Below are positions 8,067 to 16,494 of a stretch of 64,000 nucleotides of DNA, in pieces; the first letter of the stretch is position 1, and every line of letters starts with the position of its first letter. Made by a program: the position numbers and the translations under genes. The notes below the pieces were generated by a model that was not told where the DNA came from, searched no databases, and saw nothing but the letters and a program-made list of their open reading frames with translations. The stretch comes from Ruegeria atlantica (GTDB lineage: Bacteria > Pseudomonadota > Alphaproteobacteria > Rhodobacterales > Rhodobacteraceae): positions 124,001 to 188,000 of the forward strand of contig NZ_CYPU01000023.1 of the NCBI RefSeq assembly GCF_001458195.1, given 5' to 3'.

Positions 8067-9332
8067 ATGGCGACGAATTCAGGCGGTGACGGCAAAAACA
8101 CGCTCTACTGCAGCTTCTGCGGCAAGAGCCAGCATGAGGTGCGCAAGCTGATTGCCGGCCCGACCGTTTTCATCTGCGATGAATGCGTCGAGCTGTGTAT
8201 GGACATCATCCGAGAAGAGACGAAGGCTAGTGGCCTGAAGTCCAGCGATGGCGTTCCGACACCCAAAGACATTTGTGAAGTGCTGGACGATTACGTTATC
8301 GGTCAGGCCACCGCTAAGCGGGTTCTGTCGGTTGCTGTTCACAACCACTACAAGCGTCTGAACCATGCCCAAAAGGCCGGCAGCGATATTGAGCTGGCCA
8401 AGTCTAACATTCTGCTGATCGGTCCGACCGGCTGCGGTAAGACGCTGCTGGCGCAGACGCTAGCGCGCATTCTGGATGTGCCGTTCACAATGGCGGACGC
8501 AACCACACTGACCGAAGCCGGGTATGTGGGTGAGGATGTTGAAAACATCATTCTCAAGCTGCTGCAGTCCAGCGAATACAATGTTGAACGCGCGCAGCGC
8601 GGCATCGTCTATATCGACGAAGTCGATAAAATCACGCGCAAATCTGAAAACCCGTCCATCACGCGCGATGTATCGGGTGAGGGTGTTCAGCAGGCGCTGC
8701 TTAAGCTGATGGAAGGCACCGTGGCCAGTGTGCCGCCGCAGGGCGGACGCAAGCATCCGCAGCAGGAATTCCTGCAAGTGGACACCACGAACATTCTGTT
8801 CATCTGCGGTGGTGCTTTTGCAGGTCTGGATAAGATCATCGCGCAACGCGGCAAAGGCTCGGCCATGGGCTTTGGCGCGGACGTGCGAGACAATGATGAA
8901 CGCGGCGTAGGTGAGATTTTCAAGGATCTCGAGCCCGAGGATCTGCTGCGGTTCGGCCTGATTCCGGAATTCGTTGGACGTCTGCCGGTTCTGGCTACGC
9001 TGGAAGATCTGGACGAAGATGCACTGGTGACCATCCTGACCAAGCCCAAGAACGCTCTGGTCAAGCAGTACCAGCGCCTGTTCGAACTGGAAGATGCCGA
9101 GCTGGCCTTTACCGATGATGCGCTCAAGTCGATCGCCAAGAAGGCCATTGAACGCAAGACCGGCGCACGCGGGTTGCGCTCGATCCTCGAAGATATCCTT
9201 CTGGACACCATGTTCGAACTTCCGGGCATGAAAAACGTGACCGAGGTTGTGGTGAACGAAGAGGCGGTGTCATCTGAAAAGCAGCCCCTGATCATCTACG
9301 CGGATGCCGCGGAATCAGCTTCGGCAGGGTAA
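8067..9332 (+). CDS. clpX: ClpX, AAA+ unfoldase of the ClpXP protease
   Basis: The 421-residue protein is normal length. An N-terminal zinc-binding domain has C15, C18, C37 and C40. Walker A is GPTGCGKT at 119-126, the pore loop GYVG is at 152-155 and Walker B is IVYIDE at 180-185. A sensor-2 region ([19 protein letters not shown]) is near the C-terminus. ClpX selects and unfolds proteins and feeds them to ClpP. GAAAGGTAG precedes the ATG. The conserved clpP-clpX order supports joint function. A good terminator follows. Confidence 0.98.
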   Translation: MATNSGGDGKNTLYCSFCGKSQHEVRKLIAGPTVFICDECVELCMDIIREETKASGLKSSDGVPTPKDICEVLDDYVIGQATAKRVLSVAVHNHYKRLNHAQKAGSDIELAKSNILLIGPTGCGKTLLAQTLARILDVPFTMADATTLTEAGYVGEDVENIILKLLQSSEYNVERAQRGIVYIDEVDKITRKSENPSITRDVSGEGVQQALLKLMEGTVASVPPQGGRKHPQQEFLQVDTTNILFICGGAFAGLDKIIAQRGKGSAMGFGADVRDNDERGVGEIFKDLEPEDLLRFGLIPEFVGRLPVLATLEDLDEDALVTILTKPKNALVKQYQRLFELEDAELAFTDDALKSIAKKAIERKTGARGLRSILEDILLDTMFELPGMKNVTEVVVNEEAVSSEKQPLIIYADAAESASAG

Positions 9333-9353
9333 GGCACAAAAAGAATTACGAAG

Positions 9354-9383
9354 ACGGCGCGGCATTCACCGCGCCGTTTTCTA
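9354..9383 (+). terminator. Rho-independent terminator after clpX
   Basis: ACGGCGCGG (9354-9362) and CCGCGCCGT (9369-9377) form a perfect 9-bp stem around a six-base loop, followed by TTTC. It lies 21 bases after the clpX stop and just before the next gene's ribosome site. Confidence 0.8.
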
Positions 9384-9395
9384 TTGGAGGGAAGC

Positions 9396-9770
9396 ATGAA
9401 AATCAGACGCATTTCATCTGGCGGAGAATTCGAGGCCAAAGTTGGCTATTGTCGCGCTGTGGTTGCAAATGGCTTCGTCTTCGTGGCCGGAACCTGTGCC
9501 CAAGGTGATGACGTGCCCGATGATATCGTGGCACAGTGCAAATCGTCCCTGGAGGCTATTGGAAAAGCGCTGGCCGAGGCAGGAGCCGGTTTTGCAGACG
9601 TGGTTCGGGTAAACTATTATTTGCCGGATATGAATGAGTTCGAACTTTGCTGGCCGTTGTTGGTTGACGCATTTGGTGACAACCCACCTGCAGCGACAGT
9701 TGTCGAATGCAATCTCATAACGCCAAAAGACCGTATCGAGATTGAAGTGACCGCGGTTCTGCCGAAATAG
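9396..9770 (+). CDS. Rid-family (YjgF/YER057c/UK114) protein
   Basis: The ATG at 9396 follows GGAGGGAAG; an upstream in-frame TTG overlaps that ribosome site and was rejected. The 124-residue product has the Rid pattern: VANGFVFVAGTCAQ, VVRVNYYLPDM and an IEIEVTAVLPK end. The Arg that makes RidA an imine/enamine deaminase, normally in VAR just before LPKD, is not present: the region reads ECNLITPKD. It therefore probably belongs to a Rid subgroup without that activity, or one with another ligand. It sits alone between clpX and the NDUFA12 block. Confidence 0.85.
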   Translation: MKIRRISSGGEFEAKVGYCRAVVANGFVFVAGTCAQGDDVPDDIVAQCKSSLEAIGKALAEAGAGFADVVRVNYYLPDMNEFELCWPLLVDAFGDNPPAATVVECNLITPKDRIEIEVTAVLPK

Positions 9771-9849
9771 GGTCTGCGATCTTTGTGACACTGGACCTTA
9801 GTGAGGCTTTGGTCCATATCTGCGGGTACAGAAATGCCGGAGGCAGCTG

Positions 9850-10233
9850 ATGGGAATCCTAAACAGTCTTTTGCGGGCCGTAACCTGGTGGAACGGATCC
9901 ACATTGAACACGCAGATTTACACATCGCGTAAGGGTATCAAGGTCGGTGAAGACGACGAAGGCAACGTGTTTTACCAAAATGCTGACGACAGTAGACGTT
10001 GGGTGATTTTCAATGGTGAGGCTGAGGCGAGCCGGGTTGATCCGGATTGGCATGGCTGGCTGCACCGCACCTGGGATGAGCCGCCGACGGACAAACCGCT
10101 GAAACACAAATCCTGGGAAAAACCGCATCAGGAAAACCTGACAGGCTCTGCTTTGGCTTATGCACCAGCAGGTTCTTTGCGCCGCCCGGACCCGGTCGAG
10201 CGTAAGGACTACGAAGCCTGGAGCCCGGAATAA
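9850..10233 (+). CDS. NADH:ubiquinone oxidoreductase NDUFA12-like subunit
   Basis: The 127-residue protein starts [19 protein letters not shown] and carries the B17.2/NDUFA12 core ([12 protein letters not shown], then [30 protein letters not shown]). This is a supernumerary complex I subunit shared by alphaproteobacteria and mitochondria, located peripherally on the matrix or cytoplasmic arm. GGAGGCAG lies before the ATG. It begins the conserved NDUFA12-mlaD-DUF2155-aat-acc gene block of Rhodobacterales. The mlaD start is 13 bases after its stop, so they are probably co-transcribed. Confidence 0.93.
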   Translation: MGILNSLLRAVTWWNGSTLNTQIYTSRKGIKVGEDDEGNVFYQNADDSRRWVIFNGEAEASRVDPDWHGWLHRTWDEPPTDKPLKHKSWEKPHQENLTGSALAYAPAGSLRRPDPVERKDYEAWSPE

Positions 10234-10246
10234 CACGAGGCGAGCA

Positions 10247-10699
10247 ATGTCGAGTTATAATGCAACCGAAGTTCTGGTCGGTGGGGCCGTTTTGGCCTGT
10301 GCCATCGCCTTTGGCGTATATGCCAGTCAGTCCACCGGTCTGTCGCAAAGCAGTGGCGGCTATGAACTGGGCGCCTCTTTCCGTTCCTTGGAAGGGGTAG
10401 GCGTCGGCACCGACGTACGCCTTGCTGGTGTCAAGATCGGCACTGTAACCGGTGTAGACCTGAATCCCGAAACCTATCGCGCCGATACTACCTTCTCGAT
10501 CTCTGACGGAATTCTGGTGCCGGACGACAGCGCGATTGTCATCTCATCAGAAGGGCTGCTGGGCGGCAACTTTGTGGAGGTTATGCCGGGTGGTTCGCCG
10601 TTCTATTTTGAAGCGGGCGATCAGGTCGAAGATACGCAAGGTGCCGTCAGTCTGATTTCCCTGCTGGTCAAGTTTGTCGCCGGGGACGGAAGCAAATGA
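10247..10699 (+). CDS. mlaD: MlaD-like MCE-domain lipid-transport protein
   Basis: The ATG at 10247 follows GAGGCGAGC and gives the expected MlaD N-terminus; a longer frame from 10160 would overlap NDUFA12 and was rejected. The 150-residue protein has one N-terminal membrane segment (VGGAVLACAIAFGVYA, about 10-26) and a single MCE domain (about 38-115: LGASFRSLEGVGVGTDVRLAG, KIGTV, SEGLLGGNFVEV). It would be the periplasmic ring component that passes phospholipids between the envelope membranes. The other Mla subunits are not in this window. Its stop overlaps the next gene's ATG. Confidence 0.93.
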   Translation: MSSYNATEVLVGGAVLACAIAFGVYASQSTGLSQSSGGYELGASFRSLEGVGVGTDVRLAGVKIGTVTGVDLNPETYRADTTFSISDGILVPDDSAIVISSEGLLGGNFVEVMPGGSPFYFEAGDQVEDTQGAVSLISLLVKFVAGDGSK

Positions 10700-11064
10700 A
10701 GCGGTTTGCCCTGATTGCAGCGTTGCTGGCCGCAACGGGGGCCACGGCCCAGCAAAAAGCCCAATCCGGTCCTGGCGCAATGCTGCGTGGTCTGGACAAG
10801 GTCAGCGGTCAGACCGTCGATGTTGAAATGCGGAATGGTCAGACACTGCCGGTTTTTGGGTTGGATGTGGCCTTGGGCGATTGTCGCTATCCAGCGGACA
10901 ACCCAACCGGTGATGCGTTTGCCTATCTGACGATCTGGGAAAAAGGCAGGACAGATCAACTGTTTGACGGTTGGATGATTGCCACGTCGCCGGCATTGAA
11001 CGCGCTGGACCATGCGCGTTATGACGTCTGGGTGATGCGCTGTATCACTGCATCGGGCGACTGA
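10696..11064 (+). CDS. DUF2155 periplasmic protein
   Basis: The 122-residue protein has a signal peptide (MKRFALIAALLAATGATAQQ) and the DUF2155 core: LRGLDKVSGQTVDVEMRNGQ, LDVALGDCRYPADNP, AYLTIW and FDGWMIATSPALNALDHARY followed by DVWVMRC. The two Cys may form a disulfide. The function is unknown, but the gene is consistently found between mlaD and aat in alphaproteobacteria. It overlaps mlaD by four bases (ATGA), so it is translationally coupled. Its 3' end overlaps the convergent aat gene by 46 bases. Confidence 0.88.
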   Translation: MKRFALIAALLAATGATAQQKAQSGPGAMLRGLDKVSGQTVDVEMRNGQTLPVFGLDVALGDCRYPADNPTGDAFAYLTIWEKGRTDQLFDGWMIATSPALNALDHARYDVWVMRCITASGD

Positions 11065-11651
11065 GGCACTGCTGCTACGAAATCCGCACTGGCATTGATC
11101 GCCTCTTCAAGCGTGTTCCGATATTGCGTGCGCGGAATCTCGATCGCTCCCAGAGACGCCAGATGAGCGGTCAGAAACTGGGTGTCAAACAAGCGAAATC
11201 CGGTCTGGCGCAAGCGATCCACGAGATAGGCCAGAGCTATTTTCGAGGCATCCTTTCGACGGGAAAACATGCTTTCGCCGAAAAACGCTGCACCCAGCGT
11301 AACGCCATAAACGCCGCCGACCAGTGCGTCCTCATCCCAGACCTCCAGCGAATGGGCCCGGCCCGCGAGGTGGAGTTGCTGATAAAGGTGGCGCAATTCT
11401 GCATTGATCCAGGTGTCTGCCCGATCAGCGCAGCCATCGACCACTCCGGCAAAATCGCGGTTGATGCTGATGGAAAAGCCGGACTTTCGAATGCGGCGTG
11501 CGAGGCTGCGCGAGATATGAAAGCCATCTAACGGAAAAACGCCACGAAACTTGGGATCGACCCAAAACAGTTCCGGGTCATCGCGGTGTTCGGCCATCGG
11601 GAAAATTCCAATGGAATAGCCGTGTAGCAAAAGTTCAGGGGTCAGGCTCAT
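11019..11651 (-). CDS. aat: Leucyl/phenylalanyl-tRNA-protein transferase
   Basis: The 210-residue product (from the ATG at 11651, MSLTPELLLHGYSIGIFPMAE) carries Aat hallmarks: GIFPMAE, FWVDPKFRGVFPLDGFH and HSLEVWDEDALVGGVYGVTLG, then FFGESMFS. It transfers Leu or Phe from tRNA to N-terminal Arg or Lys of proteins, marking them for ClpAP under the N-end rule. A start nine codons upstream (11678) is possible but adds a non-family extension. It is convergent with and overlaps DUF2155, and lies just downstream of accC in the same direction, 48 bases away. Confidence 0.95.
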   Translation of the reverse strand: MSLTPELLLHGYSIGIFPMAEHRDDPELFWVDPKFRGVFPLDGFHISRSLARRIRKSGFSISINRDFAGVVDGCADRADTWINAELRHLYQQLHLAGRAHSLEVWDEDALVGGVYGVTLGAAFFGESMFSRRKDASKIALAYLVDRLRQTGFRLFDTQFLTAHLASLGAIEIPRTQYRNTLEEAINASADFVAAVPQSPDAVIQRITQTS

Positions 11652-11699
11652 GCGCGATACCCGGGGACCAGAGCGCAAGTGCCCTCTGGTCCCTTGGTT

Positions 11700-13049
11700 T
11701 TATTGGGCCATATTCGCCGCAAGCCAGTGTTCCAGCCAGTGAATGTTGTAATCACCGTTGTGGATTTCCGGCTCTTGCAGCAACGCATGGAACAGCGGCA
11801 CGGTTGTATCGATACCGTCCACGATCAGTTCGCCCAATGCGCGATCTAGCCGTGCCAGCGCCTCGGCCCGGTCGCGGCCATGTACGATCAACTTGGCAAT
11901 CAGCGAGTCGTAATATGGTGGAATCGAATACCCATCATACAGCGCCGAATCCATCCGCACACCCAGACCGCCGGGGGCATGAAAGGCAGAGATTCTGCCC
12001 GGGCAGGGTGAGAAGTTCGGCAGCTTTTCTGCATTGATCCGGACCTCAATGGCGTGGCCGTTGATCACAAGATCGTCCTGACCAAACGACATCGGTTCGC
12101 CAGCTGCGACGAGAATTTGTTCGCGCACCAGATCGACGCCAAAGATGCCCTCGGTCACCGGGTGTTCTACCTGCAGGCGGGTGTTCATCTCGATGAAGTA
12201 GAACTCGCCGTTCTCATACAAGAACTCGATGGTTCCGGCGCCAATATAATTGATCTTGGCCACGGCGTCCGCGCAGACTTTACCGATCTTGGCGCGCTCT
12301 TCCGGGGTGATGCTGGGGCCGGGTGCCTCTTCAAACACCTTCTGGTGGCGGCGCTGCAGCGAGCAGTCGCGTTCGCCCAGATGCACAGCCTTGCCCTTGC
12401 CGTCACCAAAGACCTGGATCTCGATATGGCGGGGCGTGGTCAGGTATTTCTCGATATAGACCTCGTCATTGCCAAAGGCGGCTTTGCCCTCGGCACGTGC
12501 GGTCATAAATGCGCTTTCCATCTCATCCGCGCTCATCGCGACTTTCATACCGCGACCGCCGCCGCCAGCGGTGGCTTTGATGATGACGGGGTAACCAAAT
12601 TCCTCACCGATTTTCTTGGCCGTCTCCAGATCGGGCACGCCGCCGTCCGAACCCGGAACACAAGGCACACCCAGCGCCTTCATCGTGTCCTTGGCGGTGA
12701 TCTTGTCGCCCATGACGCGGATGTGCTCGGCAGTGGGGCCGATAAAGGTGATGCCGTGGTCTTCGACGATCTGCACGAACTCGGCATTCTCGGACAGGAA
12801 GCCATAGCCGGGGTGGATCGCCTGTGCGCCAGTGATTTCACACGCCGAGATAATCGCAGGCACCGACAAGTAGCTTTGCGGGCTGGGCGGAGGGCCGATG
12901 CAGACCGATTCGTCCGCCATGCGCACATGCATCGCGTCGCTATCGGCGGTGGAGTGGACGGCGACCGTCTTAATCCCCATCTCGCGGGCAGCGCGGATGA
13001 CCCGCAGGGCGATCTCGCCTCGGTTGGCAATCAGGATCTTGTCGAACAT
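11700..13049 (-). CDS. accC: Acetyl-CoA carboxylase, biotin carboxylase subunit
   Basis: The 449-residue ATP-grasp enzyme begins [20 protein letters not shown]. The glycine-rich [12 protein letters not shown] loop, [15 protein letters not shown] and [14 protein letters not shown] active-site segments are all visible. It carboxylates biotin on AccB using bicarbonate and ATP, the first step of fatty acid synthesis. It follows accB by nine bases, the usual accBC operon. Length and motifs are normal. A 528-residue open frame on the opposite strand is an antisense shadow caused by codon bias. Confidence 0.98.
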   Translation of the reverse strand: MFDKILIANRGEIALRVIRAAREMGIKTVAVHSTADSDAMHVRMADESVCIGPPPSPQSYLSVPAIISACEITGAQAIHPGYGFLSENAEFVQIVEDHGITFIGPTAEHIRVMGDKITAKDTMKALGVPCVPGSDGGVPDLETAKKIGEEFGYPVIIKATAGGGGRGMKVAMSADEMESAFMTARAEGKAAFGNDEVYIEKYLTTPRHIEIQVFGDGKGKAVHLGERDCSLQRRHQKVFEEAPGPSITPEERAKIGKVCADAVAKINYIGAGTIEFLYENGEFYFIEMNTRLQVEHPVTEGIFGVDLVREQILVAAGEPMSFGQDDLVINGHAIEVRINAEKLPNFSPCPGRISAFHAPGGLGVRMDSALYDGYSIPPYYDSLIAKLIVHGRDRAEALARLDRALGELIVDGIDTTVPLFHALLQEPEIHNGDYNIHWLEHWLAANMAQ

Positions 13050-13058
13050 GGGACCGCC

Positions 13059-13550
13059 TTACTCAACGATGACCAGAGGGGTGCCGAATTCCACCGCATC
13101 ACCGTCACCGACCAGAATGCGTTTGATGGTTCCGGATTTGGGCGCGTGAATGTGGTTCATGGTTTTCATCGCTTCGACAATCAGCAGTGTGTCGCCTTCG
13201 GACACCGATGCGCCGACGCTGATGAAGGAAGATGCGCCCGGTTCGGGCTGCATATAAACGGTTCCTACCATGGGCGAGGTGACAGCGCCCGGGTGGCTGG
13301 CCGGATCTTCCTGTGCCGCCGGAGCTTCGACAGGTGCAGCGGCTGCTGCTACGGGTGCTGGTGCCGCTGTCGGTACGGCCATCTGAACAGGGGCGGGCAC
13401 GACCTGCGACATACGGCTGACGCGGACATTCAAACTGTCGTCATCACCATATTCGCGCATGACTTCCAGTTCGGTCAGGTCATTTTCGCGCAGCAGTTCG
13501 GCCAGTGCCTTGATGAATGCCACGTCCGCTTCGTGTTTGGTATCTGTCAT
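13059..13550 (-). CDS. accB: Acetyl-CoA carboxylase biotin carboxyl carrier protein
   Basis: The 163-residue protein has an N-terminal helical domain (about 1-50), a Pro/Ala-rich linker (about 52-85) and a C-terminal biotinyl domain. The biotin-accepting lysine is K129 in the EAMKTMNHI motif. It carries carboxybiotin between AccC and the AccAD carboxyltransferase. It is the first gene of accB-accC. The extended Ala/Pro hinge is typical of the family. Confidence 0.97.
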   Translation of the reverse strand: MTDTKHEADVAFIKALAELLRENDLTELEVMREYGDDDSLNVRVSRMSQVVPAPVQMAVPTAAPAPVAAAAAPVEAPAAQEDPASHPGAVTSPMVGTVYMQPEPGASSFISVGASVSEGDTLLIVEAMKTMNHIHAPKSGTIKRILVGDGDAVEFGTPLVIVE

Positions 13551-13700
13551 GAGTGTCCTCGACGGTTCCCCTTTGGCCCGTCTGTTCTCGCGGGCTTTGG
13601 TCTGATTACGCAGCGTTATAAGCTATGCGCAAGGCCATGAAAAGCGCAGTCTCGGCATGTCAGATGGGGGTTTTGCCCAATATTTCGAGGGGGAAAGGGA

Positions 13701-14237
13701 TTAAAGGGGCATGCCTGAGAGTTTTGCCACAAGTTCCGGTAGTTTGCGTGCGCCAAACTTCTCCAGCAAACGGGCGCGGTAAGCCTCGATCGTGCGATAA
13801 CTCAGCCCCAGCTCGACGCCGATTTCCTTGGCGGACAGACCGCGGCAGGACATGATCGCAACTTCGCGTTCGCGGGTTGTCAGTTCGACCAGCGGTCGGT
13901 CTTCTGAGATGTCGGAAAAGCTCCAGATGCCATGGCGAAACGGGTCGTCCGGTGTCAGGGATCGTCCGCGTGCACGGCACCAGAACAAGTCCCCGTCGCG
14001 TCGGCGCATGACCCGTTCGTCTGTGTAATATCCTGTGTCCTGCATCGCTTTCAGGCCGCGCTGTCCGATCCTCTCCCAATCCGCGACCGACGGGTAGAGG
14101 TGCAGCAGAGGCATATTGCGATACTCTGCCTCCTCGCCGCCAAAGGTGCGGGCGAATTGCAGATTGCAGCGTCGGATGATGCGGTTTTCCAACTCGACCA
14201 ATCCGATGGGGGCATATTCGAAAGCTGGGTCGCTCAT
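13701..14237 (-). CDS. PAS domain LuxR-type transcriptional regulator
   Basis: From the ATG at 14237 the product is 178 residues. Residues about 8-110 are a PAS domain (FEYAPIGLVELENRIIRRCN, RRDGDLFWCRARG) and 115-178 a LuxR-type helix-turn-helix: LTTREREVAIMSCRGLSAKE followed by IGVELGLSYRTIEAYRARLL. It lacks a receiver or autoinducer domain, so a small ligand or redox signal through the PAS domain is plausible. An in-frame TTG at 14252 is an alternative start. It is transcribed away from the signalling operon at 14.4 kb. The target genes are unknown. Confidence 0.85.
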   Translation of the reverse strand: MSDPAFEYAPIGLVELENRIIRRCNLQFARTFGGEEAEYRNMPLLHLYPSVADWERIGQRGLKAMQDTGYYTDERVMRRRDGDLFWCRARGRSLTPDDPFRHGIWSFSDISEDRPLVELTTREREVAIMSCRGLSAKEIGVELGLSYRTIEAYRARLLEKFGARKLPELVAKLSGMPL

Positions 14238-14442
14238 CCGGCTATCGTGCAAGGAATTCGGGAAAATTAGAAGAGGGTGGATGCAGATTTGGCAGATTGG
14301 GCACCGATTGCTGGGGGTGGAAGGTAAGGGCCATCCGTAACCACAGTTGTGAATGCTGTAAATGGGCTATGAAAATTGGCCGTTAAGCATTAGAAATTTA
14401 ATAGGAGTTTTGAAAAGAATGGATCGAGTTGGGTGATGGAAC

Positions 14443-15738
14443 ATGCGCGACACGCTGACGGGTAGCCGCATTCGCGAGCGACGCCAAATCTCAGGTCTGC
14501 GGCAGGCCGAGCTTGCGCGTCAAGTTGGGATCTCGGCGTCTTACTTGAATCTGATCGAACACAATCGCCGTCGGATCGGGGGCAAGCTGCTGGTGGATAT
14601 AGCCAATTCGCTGTCTGTTGAGCCTTCGCTGCTCACTCAAGGGATTGAGGCTACGCTGATTTCGGCGCTGCGCGAGGCTGCTGCAGATGCGGTTGGACAG
14701 CAGGCCGAAGTGGATGCGCTGGAAGAGTTCGCAGGCCGGTTTCCCGGATGGGCCGGAGTTCTGGCGCAGATGCATCGTCGGGTCGTCTCGCTTGAGCGCA
14801 CGGTCGAAACCTTGTCCGACCGATTGACGCATGATCCACATCTTGCCGCGTCGATGCACGAGGTGCTGTCAACGGCCGCTGCCATTCGTTCAACAGCAGC
14901 GATTCTGGCTGACACACAGGAAATCGAGCCCGAGTGGCGCGATCGGTTTCACCGCAACCTGCACCAGGATGCTGAAAGGCTAGCTGACAGTTCCAAGTCT
15001 CTGGTGGCATACTTGGATGATTCTGAGGCGGCCGATGACCGTCGCGGTGTTCCCTCGGAGGATGCTGAGGCTTTTTTTCAGGCCAACAGCCACCATTTCC
15101 CGCAAATCGAAGCAGGCGGAAGTGGTGCGGACATTGACCTGAGCGCGATTGAATCGGCGGCAGCGCGGACTGTGACCAAGGGATATCTGGATACCTACGC
15201 CGCAGATGTCAGAGCCATGCCTCTGGACGACGTGCAGAAGGCTCTGACCGAGGCCGAGCCTGATCCGCTGGCTCTGGCGGCACGGTTTTCAGTAGATATC
15301 CCGACAGTCCTGCGGCGGCTGGCGACATTGCCCGAAGGATATCTAGGGCGGCCGACCGGGTTGGTGGTCTGTGACGCGTCCGGCAGTATCCTGTTCAGTA
15401 AATCCGTGCCGGGTTTCGCCATGCCACGCTTTGGCGAAGCCTGCCCGTTTTGGCCCATCTTTCAGGCGCTGAACAGACCATTGGTTCCGATCCGCAAACG
15501 TGTTGTGCAATTGGGCCGAACAGCGGCCGAGTTCGACTGCTATGCCTACGCGTGGCCGCAGGCGGTTTCAGGATATGACGATGCGCCAGCCTATCATTCA
15601 GTCATGCTTGTCCGAGCGGTGGAAGAGGGGGCACCTAGCGCGCAATCCGCGACCCGGGTCGGTCCAAGCTGCCGGGTTTGCCCGAATGACGCCTGTGCAT
15701 CTCGCCGCGAGCCGTCGATTTTGAGCGAAGGTTTTTGA
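14443..15738 (+). CDS. XRE-family regulator of ScfR/RamB type (short-chain fatty acid metabolism)
   Basis: The 431-residue protein has an N-terminal XRE helix-turn-helix (residues about 5-65: IRERRQISGLRQAELARQVG, ISASYLNLIEHNRR). A central helical region follows, and then a DUF2083-type sensor domain with conserved Cys near the end (CRVCPNDACASRREPSIL). This architecture is that of RamB/PrpC/MccR/ScfR regulators, which respond to acyl-CoA and control acetate or propionate use. It precedes a receiver and a symporter-kinase, so a link to carboxylate sensing is likely by inference. The 67-base gap may allow read-through. Confidence 0.85.
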   Translation: MRDTLTGSRIRERRQISGLRQAELARQVGISASYLNLIEHNRRRIGGKLLVDIANSLSVEPSLLTQGIEATLISALREAAADAVGQQAEVDALEEFAGRFPGWAGVLAQMHRRVVSLERTVETLSDRLTHDPHLAASMHEVLSTAAAIRSTAAILADTQEIEPEWRDRFHRNLHQDAERLADSSKSLVAYLDDSEAADDRRGVPSEDAEAFFQANSHHFPQIEAGGSGADIDLSAIESAAARTVTKGYLDTYAADVRAMPLDDVQKALTEAEPDPLALAARFSVDIPTVLRRLATLPEGYLGRPTGLVVCDASGSILFSKSVPGFAMPRFGEACPFWPIFQALNRPLVPIRKRVVQLGRTAAEFDCYAYAWPQAVSGYDDAPAYHSVMLVRAVEEGAPSAQSATRVGPSCRVCPNDACASRREPSILSEGF

Positions 15739-15814
15739 CAGTTTCCTGACAGAAGGCTTAAGCTGACGCCGACAGGTTCACGGACAGAACCTGTCATGGG
15801 GAGGAATGGAACAT

Positions 15815-16195
15815 ATGAGCCGTAAGGTTCTGTTAATTGAGGATGAGCCCAACATCGCTGAGGCCATTCGATTTTTGCTGATCCGCGAGGGATGGCAGGT
15901 TGAAACGCACGCAGAAGGGTCGGATGCGATAGAAGTCATTCAGGGCGCAAACCCTGATCTGGTCATTCTGGACGTTATGCTGCCCGGCAAAAGCGGGATG
16001 GAAATTTTGCGCAACCTGCGCGAGCTTGAGGGCATGCAGCATTTGCCCGTTTTGATGCTGACCGCGCGCGGGCAATCGCGCGACCGGGAAATGGCTGAAA
16101 ATGCCGGGGTCAGCCGCTTTATGACCAAACCGTTTTCCAACGCCGAAGTGCTGACAGCGGTGCGAGACCTGCACGCGCAGGCAACGCGGTCATGA
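15815..16195 (+). CDS. Stand-alone response-regulator receiver protein
   Basis: The 126-residue product is a single CheY-like receiver with no output domain. The acidic pair (IEDEPN), phospho-acceptor Asp in LVILDVMLPGKSG, Thr in LMLTARG and Lys in FMTKPF are all present. The ATG at 15815 was chosen because GGAGGA lies nine bases upstream; the ATG at 15806 overlaps that site. It overlaps the next gene by four bases and precedes a hybrid symporter-kinase, its probable phosphodonor. Output would be through protein-protein contact. Confidence 0.93.
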   Translation: MSRKVLLIEDEPNIAEAIRFLLIREGWQVETHAEGSDAIEVIQGANPDLVILDVMLPGKSGMEILRNLRELEGMQHLPVLMLTARGQSRDREMAENAGVSRFMTKPFSNAEVLTAVRDLHAQATRS

Positions 16196-16494
16196 ACTCG
16201 GGCGAAGATCGCAAACCCCAAGGGGTCCGGCCTTCGCTATTTCTCGAGCGTCAGAGTTATCGCCGCCGCAGGTTGATGGATGCCGCGCGTCTTTTGCCCA
16301 TTCTGGGGGCTGCTCTGGTTGCCATTCCGCTGCTCTGGCCAAGCCAAGGCTCATCTGATGATGGTGTGCCGCTGTCTTCAGCAATTCTGTATATCTTCAC
16401 GTGCTGGGCTTTGCTGATCATAATCAGTCTGATCTTTGGATTTGCAGCCAAACGAATGGTTGTAAGTGACGATGCCGAGGCAGAGTCGGATTGA
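16192..16494 (+). CDS. Small two-helix membrane protein in kinase operon (DUF4212-like position)
   Basis: The 100-residue protein has a basic N-terminus and two membrane helices (about 33-49 and 65-86). Its start overlaps the receiver gene stop (ATGA) and its stop overlaps the kinase start (TGATG), so all three are translationally coupled. Small two-helix subunits next to sodium:solute symporters (for example DUF4212 or YjcH types) are known partners of acetate-type carriers. By position this could be such a subunit, but the sequence itself is not diagnostic. Confidence 0.75.
   Translation: MNSGEDRKPQGVRPSLFLERQSYRRRRLMDAARLLPILGAALVAIPLLWPSQGSSDDGVPLSSAILYIFTCWALLIIISLIFGFAAKRMVVSDDAEAESD

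Noticed and set aside
12054..13640. 528-residue open frame on the plus strand
   Set aside because: It is antisense to accC and accB, which have complete motifs; composition is that of a coding shadow.
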